From contig NZ_JAIVKU010000007.1 of the NCBI RefSeq assembly GCF_020524165.1, forward strand, positions 105,164-169,163: DNA of 64,000 bases, read 5' to 3'. Position numbers and translations under genes: made by a program. The DNA comes from Guptibacillus hwajinpoensis (lineage in GTDB: Bacteria > Bacillota > Bacilli > Bacillales > Guptibacillaceae). The notes under the pieces are model-generated. The model was given only the letters and a program-made list of their open reading frames with translations. It was not told where the DNA came from and did no database searches. Of this stretch, positions 17,067-26,403 are shown piece after piece. Each line of letters begins with the position of its first letter. Within the stretch, counting starts at the first letter, position 1.

Positions 17067-17741
17067 CTATTTAGATCCTGCCGTCCACTTCATCTTCCAT
17101 TTGTAGGCCCGGTCCATTTGTTGATGTCCACTGAAGTACTCTACAAGCCTTCTTACTTTAAATGTTTTATCGTTGATATTTTCGATCATGGCAATGGCAC
17201 ACATATTTTGCCCGTTGCGATGCTCATCTAACTTCACAGTGATATCTTCTCCATCATCGTATGTTAACGTGACAACGCCATCAGCTTCTGACCAATTTAC
17301 TGCTCCTTCATAGATAAATGCATAAATGAGAACGCGCTTGATTTCTGAAATACGGCTCCCATTAATTCGCAAGTTTTCTCCACCAGCAATTGCACCCGTT
17401 CGATCATCCGCATCCAATTGCATATAAGGAATTTGCTCAAACGCCCCAAAGGCATCTCCAAGTGCTTGAACGCACCCCTTCTTTCCATTCTTTAGTTCAT
17501 AGAGACAACCAAGATCAAGATCTGTATGTTGAGATTGTGTTTTGTTTTTAAAAAAATTTGAGAAAAAACCTGAGGGCTGCTCATTGCTTCCTATACTCCA
17601 ATTAAGATTGACCAGTATCTCTCCCAGAGGCATGCTTGATTTAGAAAGGTTAATCGATTCTCCCTTTTTCTTTAATTCAATCACTCTGACACCCCAATCC
17701 GTAAAATCATATTCCAATTTTAAACATTCGACACATTTCAA
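17067..17741 (-). CDS. TerD-domain protein with TerA-like C-terminus
   Basis: 224 residues, ATG at 17741 behind AAAAGGAGTATTTTGAA. The N-terminus MKCVECLKLEYDF holds a CVEC pair that precedes the usual start of the fold (ELKKKGESINLSKS). The TerD core is divergent but keeps DLDLGCLYEL, DDRTGAIAGGENLRI in place of the acidic Ca loop, and YAFIYEGAVNWSEADGVV. The tail YKWKMKWTAGSK resembles the end of TerA proteins. It is probably the TerA-type member of the complex. First gene of the leftward ATP-grasp/vWA block; no clear promoter fits in the 73 bp before it, which contain the manP terminator, so readthrough from the PTS gene or an unusual promoter is possible. Confidence 0.82.
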   Translation of the reverse strand: MKCVECLKLEYDFTDWGVRVIELKKKGESINLSKSSMPLGEILVNLNWSIGSNEQPSGFFSNFFKNKTQSQHTDLDLGCLYELKNGKKGCVQALGDAFGAFEQIPYMQLDADDRTGAIAGGENLRINGSRISEIKRVLIYAFIYEGAVNWSEADGVVTLTYDDGEDITVKLDEHRNGQNMCAIAMIENINDKTFKVRRLVEYFSGHQQMDRAYKWKMKWTAGSK

Positions 17742-17757
17742 AATACTCCTTTTTTCG

Positions 17758-17795
17758 TCAAAAAAATAAAGCGCAAACCTTTATAAGGTCCGCAC
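17758..17795 (-). terminator. manP terminator
   Basis: Leftward, TGCGGACCTT and AAGGTTTGCG (17771-17793) form a hairpin with two G-U pairs and a 3-nt loop, followed by CTTTATTTTTTT. It ends the PTS gene (stop at 17815) just before the TerA-like gene. Confidence 0.75.
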
Positions 17796-17814
17796 TCTAT
17801 TTTTAATTAAACGT

Positions 17815-19761
17815 TTATTTAATTTGTTCTAATAGATCATAAGCTTCTTTCTTTGTTTGAACTGTTAAAAGATTTTCTCTAAATTGATCATCCATCAATT
17901 GACGTGAAAGCATTTGAAGAATTTTTAAGTGAGCATCTCCTTCGCTCTCTTTCGGAACAGCAATCATAAAAATTAATCGAGCCTTTGTTCCATCTAAGCT
18001 GTTCCAATCGATTCCTTCTGGTTTCAATCCAAAGACGACGCGTGGTTCACGTACAGCAGAAGATTTTCCATGTGGAATAGCGATATTCATTCCGATTCCT
18101 GTCGAACTTTCATTCTCACGGCTAATGATTGCGTCTCTAAATTGGTGGCTTGAATCAATAACGCCTTCTCCTTCTAATTTCGCAATCATCTCATCGATTA
18201 CATCGTCACGATTTGAGCCTTTTAGTTCAATGTCAATGAGCCTTTCATTCGTAATATCTGTAAGTTTTGTGATTTCGGTTGCGGTAGATTGAGGCTCTTT
18301 TATATTTTGAGTAGGCTGCTTCTCCGCTAATTCTTCACTATTTAGTTCCATACCAACTCCAGCTACCTCGACAACAGCATCTTTTTTCAATAAGTTAACT
18401 AGAATAGCTGTTACAAATGCTCCTACAATAACGGCCAAGAAAAACATCAATACATTATCTATTGCACCTAGAACCGCTACAATTGGTCCACCATGAGCAA
18501 CCCGATCTCCTACATTTCCCATCATCGCTATAACGGATCCTGTAATTGACCCTGCCATAATACTCGGAATCACTCGAATTGGGTCCTGAGCAGCGAAGGG
18601 AATAGCTCCCTCAGTAATGCCGAACAGTCCCATTGTAAAAGATGCTTTTCCGGTTTCTCTCTCGGCTTCTTCATATTTTCGCTTTTTAAGAAATGTTGCA
18701 AGTCCCATCCCGATTGGAGGGATACAGATGGCGGCCGCGATTGGCCCCATGATTTCATAATTTCCTTCCCCAATCATTGCAGCACCGAATAAGAATGCAA
18801 CTTTATTAACAGGCCCTCCCATATCAAAGGAAATCATTGCTCCAAGAATAACGGCTAGAAGAATCGAACTTGTTCCTTGCATTCCTGATAGCCAGCTCGT
18901 CAATGATTCAAATACCTGTGCAACTGGAGCCCCTACAATAAAGACGAATATTAACCCAACAATGAGCGACGCAAAAACAGGTATAATGATAATTGGCATA
19001 ATCGGCTGTACTGCTTTAGGTACCTTAATACGTTTAATGGCTAGTGCTACATAACCAGCCAAAAAGCCAGCGATCATACCACCAATAAAACCTGCTCCAG
19101 CTTCACTTCCATAGAAACTTCCATTTGCAGCGATATATCCACCAATCACCCCTGGAGCAAGACCAGGTCTATCAGCAATACTATAGGCAATAAAACCAGC
19201 AAGGATAGGGATCATGAATGTGAATGATGCTCCACCTAATTGTTCAATTGTTTTCCAGAATGAATCTTCAGGAATGACAAGACCACTTTCTGTCGGCTTT
19301 CCTCCTATTGTTAAGGCAATAGCAATTAATAATCCCCCTACAACGATAAACGGGATCATATAAGATACACCATTCATGAGATGGCGATAAATTGGGTTTT
19401 GCTTATCTTTCTTATCCTTCTTATCCTCATTTTCTTTACCGCCTGAACTAAATACCGGCACCTCACCATTTTGGTGCTTGTTAATTAACTGTTCAGGCCT
19501 ACGTATACCGTCCTGAACCCCAACTATGAGAACTTTTTTACCGATAAAACGTCCCTTTTCAACCGTTTTATCTGCCGCAATAATTATGCCATCGGCTTCC
19601 TCTATGTCTTTCTTAGAAAACTCATTCTCTACTCCAATTGATCCTTGAGTTTCAACTTTCATTTCAATGCCTAACTTATCGGCTGCTTTTTGAAGATTTT
19701 CAGCTGCCATGTAAGTGTGCGCAATTCCATTTGGACACGATGTAATCGCTAACAATTTCAT
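17815..19761 (-). CDS. manP: PTS mannose/fructose-type permease EIIBCA (ManP-like)
   Basis: 648 residues, ATG at 19761 behind GAAGAGGGGG. Domain order B-C-A: EIIB with the phosphocysteine motif ITSCPNGIAHTYMA (Cys about 9); a charged linker (about 105-130); EIIC of the Fru family with about nine membrane segments (about 135-460) including MISFDMGGPVNKVA; EIIA at the C-terminus with the phospho-His in GMNIAIPHGKSS (about 560). FruA of B. subtilis is ordered A-B-C, while ManP is B-C-A, and the adjacent regulator is ManR-like, so mannose is the likelier sugar. No manA isomerase gene follows here. Two cre-like sites at the start suggest CcpA repression. Confidence 0.82.
   Translation of the reverse strand: MKLLAITSCPNGIAHTYMAAENLQKAADKLGIEMKVETQGSIGVENEFSKKDIEEADGIIIAADKTVEKGRFIGKKVLIVGVQDGIRRPEQLINKHQNGEVPVFSSGGKENEDKKDKKDKQNPIYRHLMNGVSYMIPFIVVGGLLIAIALTIGGKPTESGLVIPEDSFWKTIEQLGGASFTFMIPILAGFIAYSIADRPGLAPGVIGGYIAANGSFYGSEAGAGFIGGMIAGFLAGYVALAIKRIKVPKAVQPIMPIIIIPVFASLIVGLIFVFIVGAPVAQVFESLTSWLSGMQGTSSILLAVILGAMISFDMGGPVNKVAFLFGAAMIGEGNYEIMGPIAAAICIPPIGMGLATFLKKRKYEEAERETGKASFTMGLFGITEGAIPFAAQDPIRVIPSIMAGSITGSVIAMMGNVGDRVAHGGPIVAVLGAIDNVLMFFLAVIVGAFVTAILVNLLKKDAVVEVAGVGMELNSEELAEKQPTQNIKEPQSTATEITKLTDITNERLIDIELKGSNRDDVIDEMIAKLEGEGVIDSSHQFRDAIISRENESSTGIGMNIAIPHGKSSAVREPRVVFGLKPEGIDWNSLDGTKARLIFMIAVPKESEGDAHLKILQMLSRQLMDDQFRENLLTVQTKKEAYDLLEQIK
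19741..19754. promoter_or_regulatory. cre-like site inside the first codons of manP
   Basis: TGTAATCGCTAACA fits the CcpA operator pattern TGWAANCGNTNWCA in full and lies at about codons 3-7 of manP, a position where bound CcpA-HPr(Ser-P) can block elongation. Confidence 0.6.
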
Positions 19762-19781
19762 TTATTATCCCCCTCTTCATT

Positions 19782-19796
19782 CGTAATCGCTTACAT
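19782..19796. promoter_or_regulatory. second cre-like site upstream of manP
   Basis: On the gene's strand ATGTAAGCGATTACG matches the cre pattern except for the last base. It lies about 20 bp before the manP start codon. Confidence 0.5.
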
Positions 19797-19835
19797 AAAT
19801 CGTAACGTAAGATTAGAATGAAAAAGAGTTAATAT

Positions 19836-19856
19836 TTTACCGGAGCTTTCGGTAAA
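19836..19856 (-). terminator. weak hairpin after manR
   Basis: TTTACCG/CGGTAAA (7 bp, 7-nt loop) just after the manR stop, followed leftward by a moderately T-rich tract. It could be a terminator, an antiterminator-type element or a regulator site. Confidence 0.4.
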
Positions 19857-19863
19857 GTAGACT

Positions 19864-21801
19864 TTATTTCTCAGTTACATTTGTTTCCAGACAATTGATA
19901 AAATCCTTTGCGCTTTTTTGTTGTGTTAACTTTTTTAAGAAAAAAGGGTGCTCACTAATTGAGGAGATCTCCCTAAACAACTCACGAGTAACGCCATTCC
20001 CTTGATTTCCAAGAGCTAATAGAAATACCAAATTAACCTGCTCATCTTCCCATTCAATCGGCTCTTTCAACACGGCAACCGCTATACCCGATTTATGTAT
20101 AAGGTTAGGGTTACCATGAGGAATTGCAATGCCAGAACCAATTGCGGTTGAAGAGGTTCGCTCTCTTACAAGAGCATTGTGCACATATTCTTTTTTTACA
20201 AATCCCTTTTCATACAAAGCATTCGAGAGCATTTCAATGACTTTATAGCGGTGATTTTCATCATGCTGAACGAACACAAGATCCGACTGAAGATAAGTAG
20301 AAAATACGGCATTGCGCCTTTCTTCACGGTTTGCTTGATCCAATTCTCCCATAAAGGATTTCAACTTACTTTCCTCTTCAATATTAAGAAGTGGTGAAAT
20401 GACAATATGGGGAATCGAGTGACGCTCCAACTCAACTGTAGAGATGATAAAATCCACTTGATGGTGATTAAGAAAATCTTGTAATGCTGTACGTCCTATA
20501 CAGTTTAAAATTGTCAAAGAAGAAAATTTCCGTTCAAGCTTTGTTTGTAGCAGTTGAGACATCCCAACACCTAAATGACAAACAATCACCACATTCTTCT
20601 TTTCTCCACGATTGGATTGTAACCGCTCAACCGCAGCTTCAAAATGAAGGGTTAAATAAGCTATTTCATCCTCTGGAACCGATAATTTCCACTCATCCTT
20701 CATTTCTTCTGTTATTTGAAGTAATAAATCAAACAAGTAGGGATACATGCTTTTAATCTCTTGAAGCATAGGATTAGACACAGATAGCCCATACTGTATG
20801 CGGTTTAAAGCCGCATACAGATGCACCAAAAGACCCTCCAAAAGGATAGAGTCAGCATTAAAAGACAGATTCGTCATTTCAGTCATTTTATTGATTAACG
20901 CTAATCCAAGTCTTTCCACCTCTGGCTCTCGTATGATCGAAACACCAGTGCGTTTAGCCCCTATTAAATGAAGGGCAAGGTAAGCAACCTCACCTGCTGG
21001 AAAATGGACGACAAAGACGATGCCTAGCTTTTTAAGAATAGATTTTGACCACTCATACTCTTCATATTCTTTGATTTGCTCTTCTTCCTTATCGGTAACT
21101 TGGATCGGTTGGCGTAGTTTAGTTCTTTTAATAATAAAAAGGGTATGATAAAGAAGGTTTTCGAAAGATTCATCTGTATACGTAATCGAGTGCTCTTCTT
21201 GCAGGTTTCGTAATTCCTTTTCGACGAGCTCTATTTCATATAATGTGAACTGCTTCTTTAAGAACGGACGAATAAGTGTCTCATCTTGTACAAGTTTACC
21301 TAGATTAACAAGAGCGCTTCGACGTGACCGTTCTTTCCCTTCAATCATTACTCCTACTTTTTGTCTTGAATGTAAGGTTAAATTCATGGTTTCTAACCAT
21401 CGGTTGATTTGTTCGAGATCTCTTCTAAGAGCCGAGCGATTGATAAAATGACTGGTAGAAAGAGCGTGTAATGTCATCGGTTCACTTGCTGTTAATAGCT
21501 TATATGCGAGCTCAAGCAACCTTTCGTTTTGAGAAATTTCCACAGGATTGCTATTTTGAAATGAAAACTTCTGATAAAGCCAATCACGATCGTCATCCTC
21601 TATGACTAGTTGGATTCCAAGTCCAGGTCTTCGAATGAGCGACCCATTTGTTTCTTTTTTTATATAGGGTTGTAGAAAATCTAAATCGTTTCGAATCGTT
21701 TTATCTGAGCAACTTAACCGATCAGCTAATTCTTTGACAAGAAAAAACCCTCCATGGTTTTCTAATAGAAGACGCATTAATTCCCTATGTCGATCTTTCA
21801 T
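19864..21801 (-). CDS. manR: PRD-containing transcriptional activator with EIIB/EIIA domains (ManR-like)
   Basis: 645 residues (B. subtilis ManR is 648). Order: HTH (LVKELADRLSCSDKTIRNDLDFLQ, about 18-42), a second winged-helix region (about 90-150), two PTS-regulation domains (about 185-400, with the phosphorylatable histidines around VVHFPAGEVAYLALHLIGAK and EDEIAYLTLHFEAAVERL), an EIIB-Gat-like domain (VVIVCHLGVGMSQLLQTKLE, about 408-430) and a C-terminal EIIA-Fru domain (GSGIAIPHGNPNL, about 555). Such activators are switched by HPr- and EII-dependent phosphorylation and turn on the neighbouring PTS gene. It sits 102 bp upstream of manP in the same direction. Confidence 0.85.
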   Translation of the reverse strand: MKDRHRELMRLLLENHGGFFLVKELADRLSCSDKTIRNDLDFLQPYIKKETNGSLIRRPGLGIQLVIEDDDRDWLYQKFSFQNSNPVEISQNERLLELAYKLLTASEPMTLHALSTSHFINRSALRRDLEQINRWLETMNLTLHSRQKVGVMIEGKERSRRSALVNLGKLVQDETLIRPFLKKQFTLYEIELVEKELRNLQEEHSITYTDESFENLLYHTLFIIKRTKLRQPIQVTDKEEEQIKEYEEYEWSKSILKKLGIVFVVHFPAGEVAYLALHLIGAKRTGVSIIREPEVERLGLALINKMTEMTNLSFNADSILLEGLLVHLYAALNRIQYGLSVSNPMLQEIKSMYPYLFDLLLQITEEMKDEWKLSVPEDEIAYLTLHFEAAVERLQSNRGEKKNVVIVCHLGVGMSQLLQTKLERKFSSLTILNCIGRTALQDFLNHHQVDFIISTVELERHSIPHIVISPLLNIEEESKLKSFMGELDQANREERRNAVFSTYLQSDLVFVQHDENHRYKVIEMLSNALYEKGFVKKEYVHNALVRERTSSTAIGSGIAIPHGNPNLIHKSGIAVAVLKEPIEWEDEQVNLVFLLALGNQGNGVTRELFREISSISEHPFFLKKLTQQKSAKDFINCLETNVTEK

Positions 21802-21872
21802 GTTTTCACCTACTTTAGATGTTCAACTAAATACTTATAAAGAAGTATAGCAAATATAGATAGACAAAAGAA

Positions 21873-21913
21873 AAATGAGAGGGATTCTTGTTATAAGAAT
21901 CCCTCTCATTTTC
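21873..21913. terminator. terminator of the beta-glucan operon
   Basis: Perfect 18-bp stem: AAAATGAGAGGGATTCTT (21873-21890) and its complement (21896-21913) with a 5-nt loop. T-rich on the leftward exit, it ends the operon after the GH16 gene. Confidence 0.88.
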
Positions 21914-21943
21914 ACTAATTTTATTTTCGACAAATCTTGAGCT

Positions 21944-24900
21944 TTATCGGGTAGTGACAGGCACTATCTCCACGTTGTCTAACACGATGGTTGATGGGGT
22001 AGCCACGCCATCAATTTTTCCAACTTCAAAGACAATCTTTCCATTTGCACTTGTTGCTTGATCCATCTGGAAAGTAAAGGAATGCGTTTCTATTTCTTCT
22101 CCAATAGAAACCTTTTTGGTTTCCATAAACGGAATGAACCAAGGATCTGAGGTTAATGGTTCACCGATGACAAGGTTGATATCTCTTGCTACTGAAGCCT
22201 TAGCGTCAAACGATACAGTATACGTTGTTCCTTCTTCTAAGAAAAGATTTTCCTGGAATACTTGAGGACTGTATGACTGCTCACCCGTTTTTGAAACAAC
22301 GATCTTCATCTGTCCATCCTCATGAGCAATCTCGCCTTCAGCTACACCGCTCCATTGATCTCCCCACCATGATCCCCAATTTGTTAGCGCATTAGAGAAA
22401 TCACCATTTCTCAAAACTGTATCAGAACCGGATTGCTCTGGGGAAAGGACAATCCAATCCAGGTTCAAATTAGCAGCATTAACCTGAAGGGTTTGTATAC
22501 CTTTCTCTAAATAAATGGTGTCAGTAACCGTCTTCCACATGCCCCAACCACCTGTTTGGGCAACGTCTATCGAAGTCAGTTGATCTGCCTCTCCAACTAG
22601 AATTTCACCCATTCCTCGTGTACCATCGTACACGTTCCCTGCTTTACTCAGCAGTGTGACATTAGCTCCATCTCGACCTGAAGCGACTTGATAACGTACA
22701 GTATAATTGCCCTCTTTTTTCACATCTACTGCATACTGCATCCAATCACCTTCATCAATCCAGCCAACACTTTTGCCATCTTCTCCAACCTGAACACCGG
22801 ACATCGCTTGAAACTCTTCCGCTTCTACTTTCGTAACACCATCAATTGTAACAGGTGGTGCTACGCGTTTCATTTCTACATTATCAATCGTTACACTCGT
22901 ACGACTGCTGCCACCTAACAAAAATTCAAACACTGTTTTAGAATCAGTTTCTTTCATATCCAGCATCACTTGATAAGAACTCATCTTTTCTGTAATGGAA
23001 ATCTGTTTATCACTAACGTAATCTTGTGAATGATCTTCATCTGTTAGTCGTACTCCAACTGATCTTGCTTCATCCGCTTTTGCATCGAAGGTCAGAACGT
23101 AAACTCCTTCTTCAACATTCAATTTATCCTGACTGAGACGTACATCCTCAAGTTCATTCGATTTTTTAACATCAATTGTGATTTCACGAGATGGAATCGC
23201 TTCCCCTACAGAAGCATTTGCCTTTGCTTTTCCTTCCTTCTCAAGATCCCAGAAAACCATTCGGTCATTTCCTTGATCAAATGTTCCATTGTAAATATAG
23301 TTTCCAGTAGGAAGAACTTTTTTCGAGGCATTTGGATCCTTTGGCAGTTTAACGAGACTGACATTATCAATCCAGACTGGTAAATCCGAGCTCTGTCCCA
23401 TGTTGAACTCGATGCGAGAATGCGGATCAGTTCCATTCTCCATCTCAAATTCATATGAGTAAGTTTGATAATTTGAAGACAGGTCTACACTTTTATCTGA
23501 AAGATACCTAGCAAATCCCTGTTCAGGACCAGAAACATTCACAACCATTCCACGATCACCGCTTGAGCGTGCGTCAAATGAAAGCTTATATCGTTCGCCA
23601 TTCTCTAATGGTACATTGGGCTGCACAAATTGAATCGCATAAGGCTGATCACCTGGATCAGAGATCGTTACTTTTGCTTCTCCATCCACTACTGCCGCTT
23701 CCCCTGCACCACCAAATAAATCGGATGGTTCAAATGGTTGGAAGTCCCAGTACTCAAGATCTTGATCAAATGCACCGTTATACACATAGTCTCCATTAAC
23801 GGGGTCCCTTAAATCTTCAACAGTTTCTTCAGTTACTGGCCGCTCCCCAGCTTCACGGTATTCACCATCAAGCTCATATACTTTCACGTAATCAACGAGC
23901 ATCTGATTTGGAAAAATAGTTGAATCATCCGGATAACCTGGCCAATTTCCTCCAACTGCCAAGTTAAGCTGCAAATAAAAATCGCGATCAAAAGGTGCTG
24001 GGTACGTATAGGGTGCCGCTTCATTTTCGTTTTTAGTAAACCAGTCATTTTGCTTCGCATAGAGAATACCATCCACATACCAGCGAAACTCGCCTGGTTC
24101 CCAGTCTAATGTAAATGTATGATAGTCATCAGAAAAATCACCTACAGGAAGATCATAAGATTCACCTGTATTTTTCCACGGATTTCCATAATGAAGCGTG
24201 CCATATACCGTATCAGGATCATGACCAAGAAGCTCCATAATATCGATTTCTCCAGTTGCTGGCCAACCTGAATAAAGCTCATAATCCGTTGGCATCATCC
24301 AGATGGCTGGCCACATCCCTTGTCCCTTAGGAAGTTTGGCTTTAATTTCATAACGCCCATATGTCCAATCGCCTTTATTCTGGGTTGTTAACTTTGCAGA
24401 TGTGTACTCGTTTCCTTCGAATGACTCCTTATGTGCTTCAATAACTAACGAACCATCTTCAACTCGAGCATTCTTTTCTCGATTGGTGTAATTTTGCCAC
24501 TCATTGTTTCCGTAGCCGCCGCCACCCTGTACAAAATTCCACTTGTCTTCATTGATGGTTTCTCCATTAAATTCGTCTTCCCAAACTAAATTCCATTCTT
24601 CTTTTTGAATGTCGCTTTTCTTTAGCTCAACCTGCTTAAATTCGACGATTTTATTTTCTTCATCTAGAGCATAAATCATCACGTACTTATTAATTTTTTC
24701 ATCTACACCAGACAAGTCTGTTCCAGAGACATAAGGGTTCGTAACAGTACGATCATCTGGTACATCTTCCCCTACCTTTGCATTTATTGGCTCATTTGAA
24801 ATTTTCACAGCAAGATGTAAATTATCTTGAACAGAAGCCCTTACTTTCGTCGTACCGTGAACTTTTCCTTTCATTACAGCAGGATGAAAGGATTTCGCAA

Positions 24901-25015
24901 CAACCAGTTCACTAGTGTTTTTTTCTTTTCCTTTATCAAGACTCGTGGCAGCAGTTGAGACAGCAGGACTTAAAACAAGAACACTTGCAAGTAAAACAGG
25001 AAGTACATTGCGCAT
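21944..25015 (-). CDS. secreted GH16 endo-beta-1,3-glucanase with CBM4/9 and CBM6 modules
   Basis: 1023 residues, ATG at 25015 behind GAGGAGGACAAATTCAT. A Sec signal peptide (hydrophobic core VLPVLLASVLVLSPAVSTA, cleavage about residue 23) shows export. A short N-terminal module is followed by the GH16 domain (about 140-395) with catalytic GEIDIMELLG (Glu256 nucleophile, Glu261 acid/base) and the laminarinase-type MWPAIWMM. Then come CBM4/9-like modules (about 415-565 and 570-725), a CBM6 (about 735-860, GDWMQYAVDVKKEG) and a third CBM4/9-like module (about 870-1020). It should cut laminarin-type beta-1,3-glucan outside the cell for the ABC importer. The last seven codons (IVPVTTR) lie in the dispersed GTGACAGGCAC repeat, perhaps having replaced the original end. 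Confidence 0.92.
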   Translation of the reverse strand: MRNVLPVLLASVLVLSPAVSTAATSLDKGKEKNTSELVVAKSFHPAVMKGKVHGTTKVRASVQDNLHLAVKISNEPINAKVGEDVPDDRTVTNPYVSGTDLSGVDEKINKYVMIYALDEENKIVEFKQVELKKSDIQKEEWNLVWEDEFNGETINEDKWNFVQGGGGYGNNEWQNYTNREKNARVEDGSLVIEAHKESFEGNEYTSAKLTTQNKGDWTYGRYEIKAKLPKGQGMWPAIWMMPTDYELYSGWPATGEIDIMELLGHDPDTVYGTLHYGNPWKNTGESYDLPVGDFSDDYHTFTLDWEPGEFRWYVDGILYAKQNDWFTKNENEAAPYTYPAPFDRDFYLQLNLAVGGNWPGYPDDSTIFPNQMLVDYVKVYELDGEYREAGERPVTEETVEDLRDPVNGDYVYNGAFDQDLEYWDFQPFEPSDLFGGAGEAAVVDGEAKVTISDPGDQPYAIQFVQPNVPLENGERYKLSFDARSSGDRGMVVNVSGPEQGFARYLSDKSVDLSSNYQTYSYEFEMENGTDPHSRIEFNMGQSSDLPVWIDNVSLVKLPKDPNASKKVLPTGNYIYNGTFDQGNDRMVFWDLEKEGKAKANASVGEAIPSREITIDVKKSNELEDVRLSQDKLNVEEGVYVLTFDAKADEARSVGVRLTDEDHSQDYVSDKQISITEKMSSYQVMLDMKETDSKTVFEFLLGGSSRTSVTIDNVEMKRVAPPVTIDGVTKVEAEEFQAMSGVQVGEDGKSVGWIDEGDWMQYAVDVKKEGNYTVRYQVASGRDGANVTLLSKAGNVYDGTRGMGEILVGEADQLTSIDVAQTGGWGMWKTVTDTIYLEKGIQTLQVNAANLNLDWIVLSPEQSGSDTVLRNGDFSNALTNWGSWWGDQWSGVAEGEIAHEDGQMKIVVSKTGEQSYSPQVFQENLFLEEGTTYTVSFDAKASVARDINLVIGEPLTSDPWFIPFMETKKVSIGEEIETHSFTFQMDQATSANGKIVFEVGKIDGVATPSTIVLDNVEIVPVTTR
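21948..21966 (+). repeat. dispersed GTGACAGGCAC repeat, copy 1
   Basis: CGGGTAGTGACAGGCACTA, sharing the core CGGGTxGTGACAGGCAC with copies at 33225 and 39906. Here it overlaps the 3' end of the GH16 coding region on the opposite strand. Confidence 0.6.
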
Positions 25016-25045
25016 ATGAATTTGTCCTCCTCAGGATTTAAAAGA

Positions 25046-26386
25046 TTATAGAAGTACGGTTGAAATAGAATGAGCTGGCATTTCTACTGCCAACACTTGA
25101 TCTTGTAACATAAGGTTAACGATCGTACTTTTATCATTTTCATTCATCATCACAACAACTATTTCTCCAGTCGTATTCCGAAATGCTGTCGTTTGAATAC
25201 GTTCAGTTGGTTCACTACAAGAAATACGAACTGCTCCCGGTTTTACATATTTACTAAAATGACCAATGTAATAATAAGAGCTATTGTAATGAACATCACC
25301 TGTTTTCGTATCGACGATCACCGGAGCATCGCAATAGTTACCTACATGATTTGGACCGCCTTCTTCGTTCAATACGATATTCCAATCAATCCAGGCCTCT
25401 AAGTAATTATTGAAGTCCCCAATGATATTCCGTGCATACCTTTCACCGGTATGCCACGCTCCGAGTTGTACTCCACCTTCAATACAACCTTCCGTAAAAA
25501 TAAGGTGCTTATCCGGAAACGCATCGTGAACTTTTGTTAAGTTCTCAAATTCCTCTGAGACGTACCAGTGAAGTCCAGTTCCCCATACATATTGAGCTGC
25601 CTCCGGGTCGGATAACACCCCACTCGCACGGTCAAACACAACATCCCGATTGTGGTCCCAGATAATCACCTTCAGACCTTCTCTACCACTTTTTCGGATC
25701 GCTGGTCCAAGGTGATGCTTAATAAAATCTCGCTCTTCTTCTGCCGTGTAGAGACAAGAATCCCAAACTTGCTTTGCTTCAGGTTCATTTTGAATGGTTA
25801 GCCCCCAAATGGGGATCCCTTCTGTTTCCATCGCCTCGATATACTTCATGTAATAATTCGCCCAGACAGAATGATACTCAGGTAAGAGCTTTCCACCATG
25901 ATTCATATCATAATTGCTTTTCATCCAATGAGGCGGACTCCATGGGGACGCGACGATGTTCAACTCTTGTCCCGCTATTCTTGTTGCATCTTTGATAAGA
26001 GGGATAACGAGATTCTTCTCCCTCTCAATCGAGAAACTTTTTAATTCCTCGTCACCTAAATGCACATAGGTATAATTCTCAAGCGAAAAGTCACAGCTAT
26101 TGATGTGTGTTCTCCCAAAGCAATAACCAAGTCCATCTTCAGGATGAAAATAGCGATAAATAATTTCATTTCTTTTTTCTTCGCTAATGAGAGAAAGGGA
26201 GTAGGCAGCCGCCTCCGTAAAGGCACCGCCAAATCCCAAAATGGTTTGATAGGTTGTTTCTGGATCAAGCATAATTTCAATTGCATCATTATTCTTGTGA
26301 GAAGAGGGCTGGAGGGGTTGTTTTACCTGAAGGAGATCCCCAGTATCTCTCGCCGATTGAATATGAGTAATCGTTTTTGTTTTCAC
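25046..26386 (-). CDS. cytosolic GH30 family glycosidase
   Basis: 446 residues from GTG 26386, which has the strong ribosome site AGAGGAAGGGG. An ATG at 26407 overlaps the GH1 stop as ATGA but lacks a ribosome site. It has no signal peptide. GH30 landmarks are QTILGFGGAFTEAAA (about 47-61), SPWSPPHWMKSN (about 152), acid/base Glu in TIQNEPEAKQVW (about 203) and nucleophile Glu in LIFTEGCIEGG (about 300), followed by a beta-sandwich C-terminus. Bacterial relatives are glucosylceramidase-like beta-glucosidases or exo-beta-1,6-glucanases. Next to a laminarinase, removal of beta-1,6 branches from imported oligosaccharides is plausible. Cotranscribed between GH1 and GH16. Confidence 0.88.
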   Translation of the reverse strand: MKTKTITHIQSARDTGDLLQVKQPLQPSSHKNNDAIEIMLDPETTYQTILGFGGAFTEAAAYSLSLISEEKRNEIIYRYFHPEDGLGYCFGRTHINSCDFSLENYTYVHLGDEELKSFSIEREKNLVIPLIKDATRIAGQELNIVASPWSPPHWMKSNYDMNHGGKLLPEYHSVWANYYMKYIEAMETEGIPIWGLTIQNEPEAKQVWDSCLYTAEEERDFIKHHLGPAIRKSGREGLKVIIWDHNRDVVFDRASGVLSDPEAAQYVWGTGLHWYVSEEFENLTKVHDAFPDKHLIFTEGCIEGGVQLGAWHTGERYARNIIGDFNNYLEAWIDWNIVLNEEGGPNHVGNYCDAPVIVDTKTGDVHYNSSYYYIGHFSKYVKPGAVRISCSEPTERIQTTAFRNTTGEIVVVMMNENDKSTIVNLMLQDQVLAVEMPAHSISTVLL

Positions 26387-26403
26387 TACTTTTCCCCTTC
26401 CTC

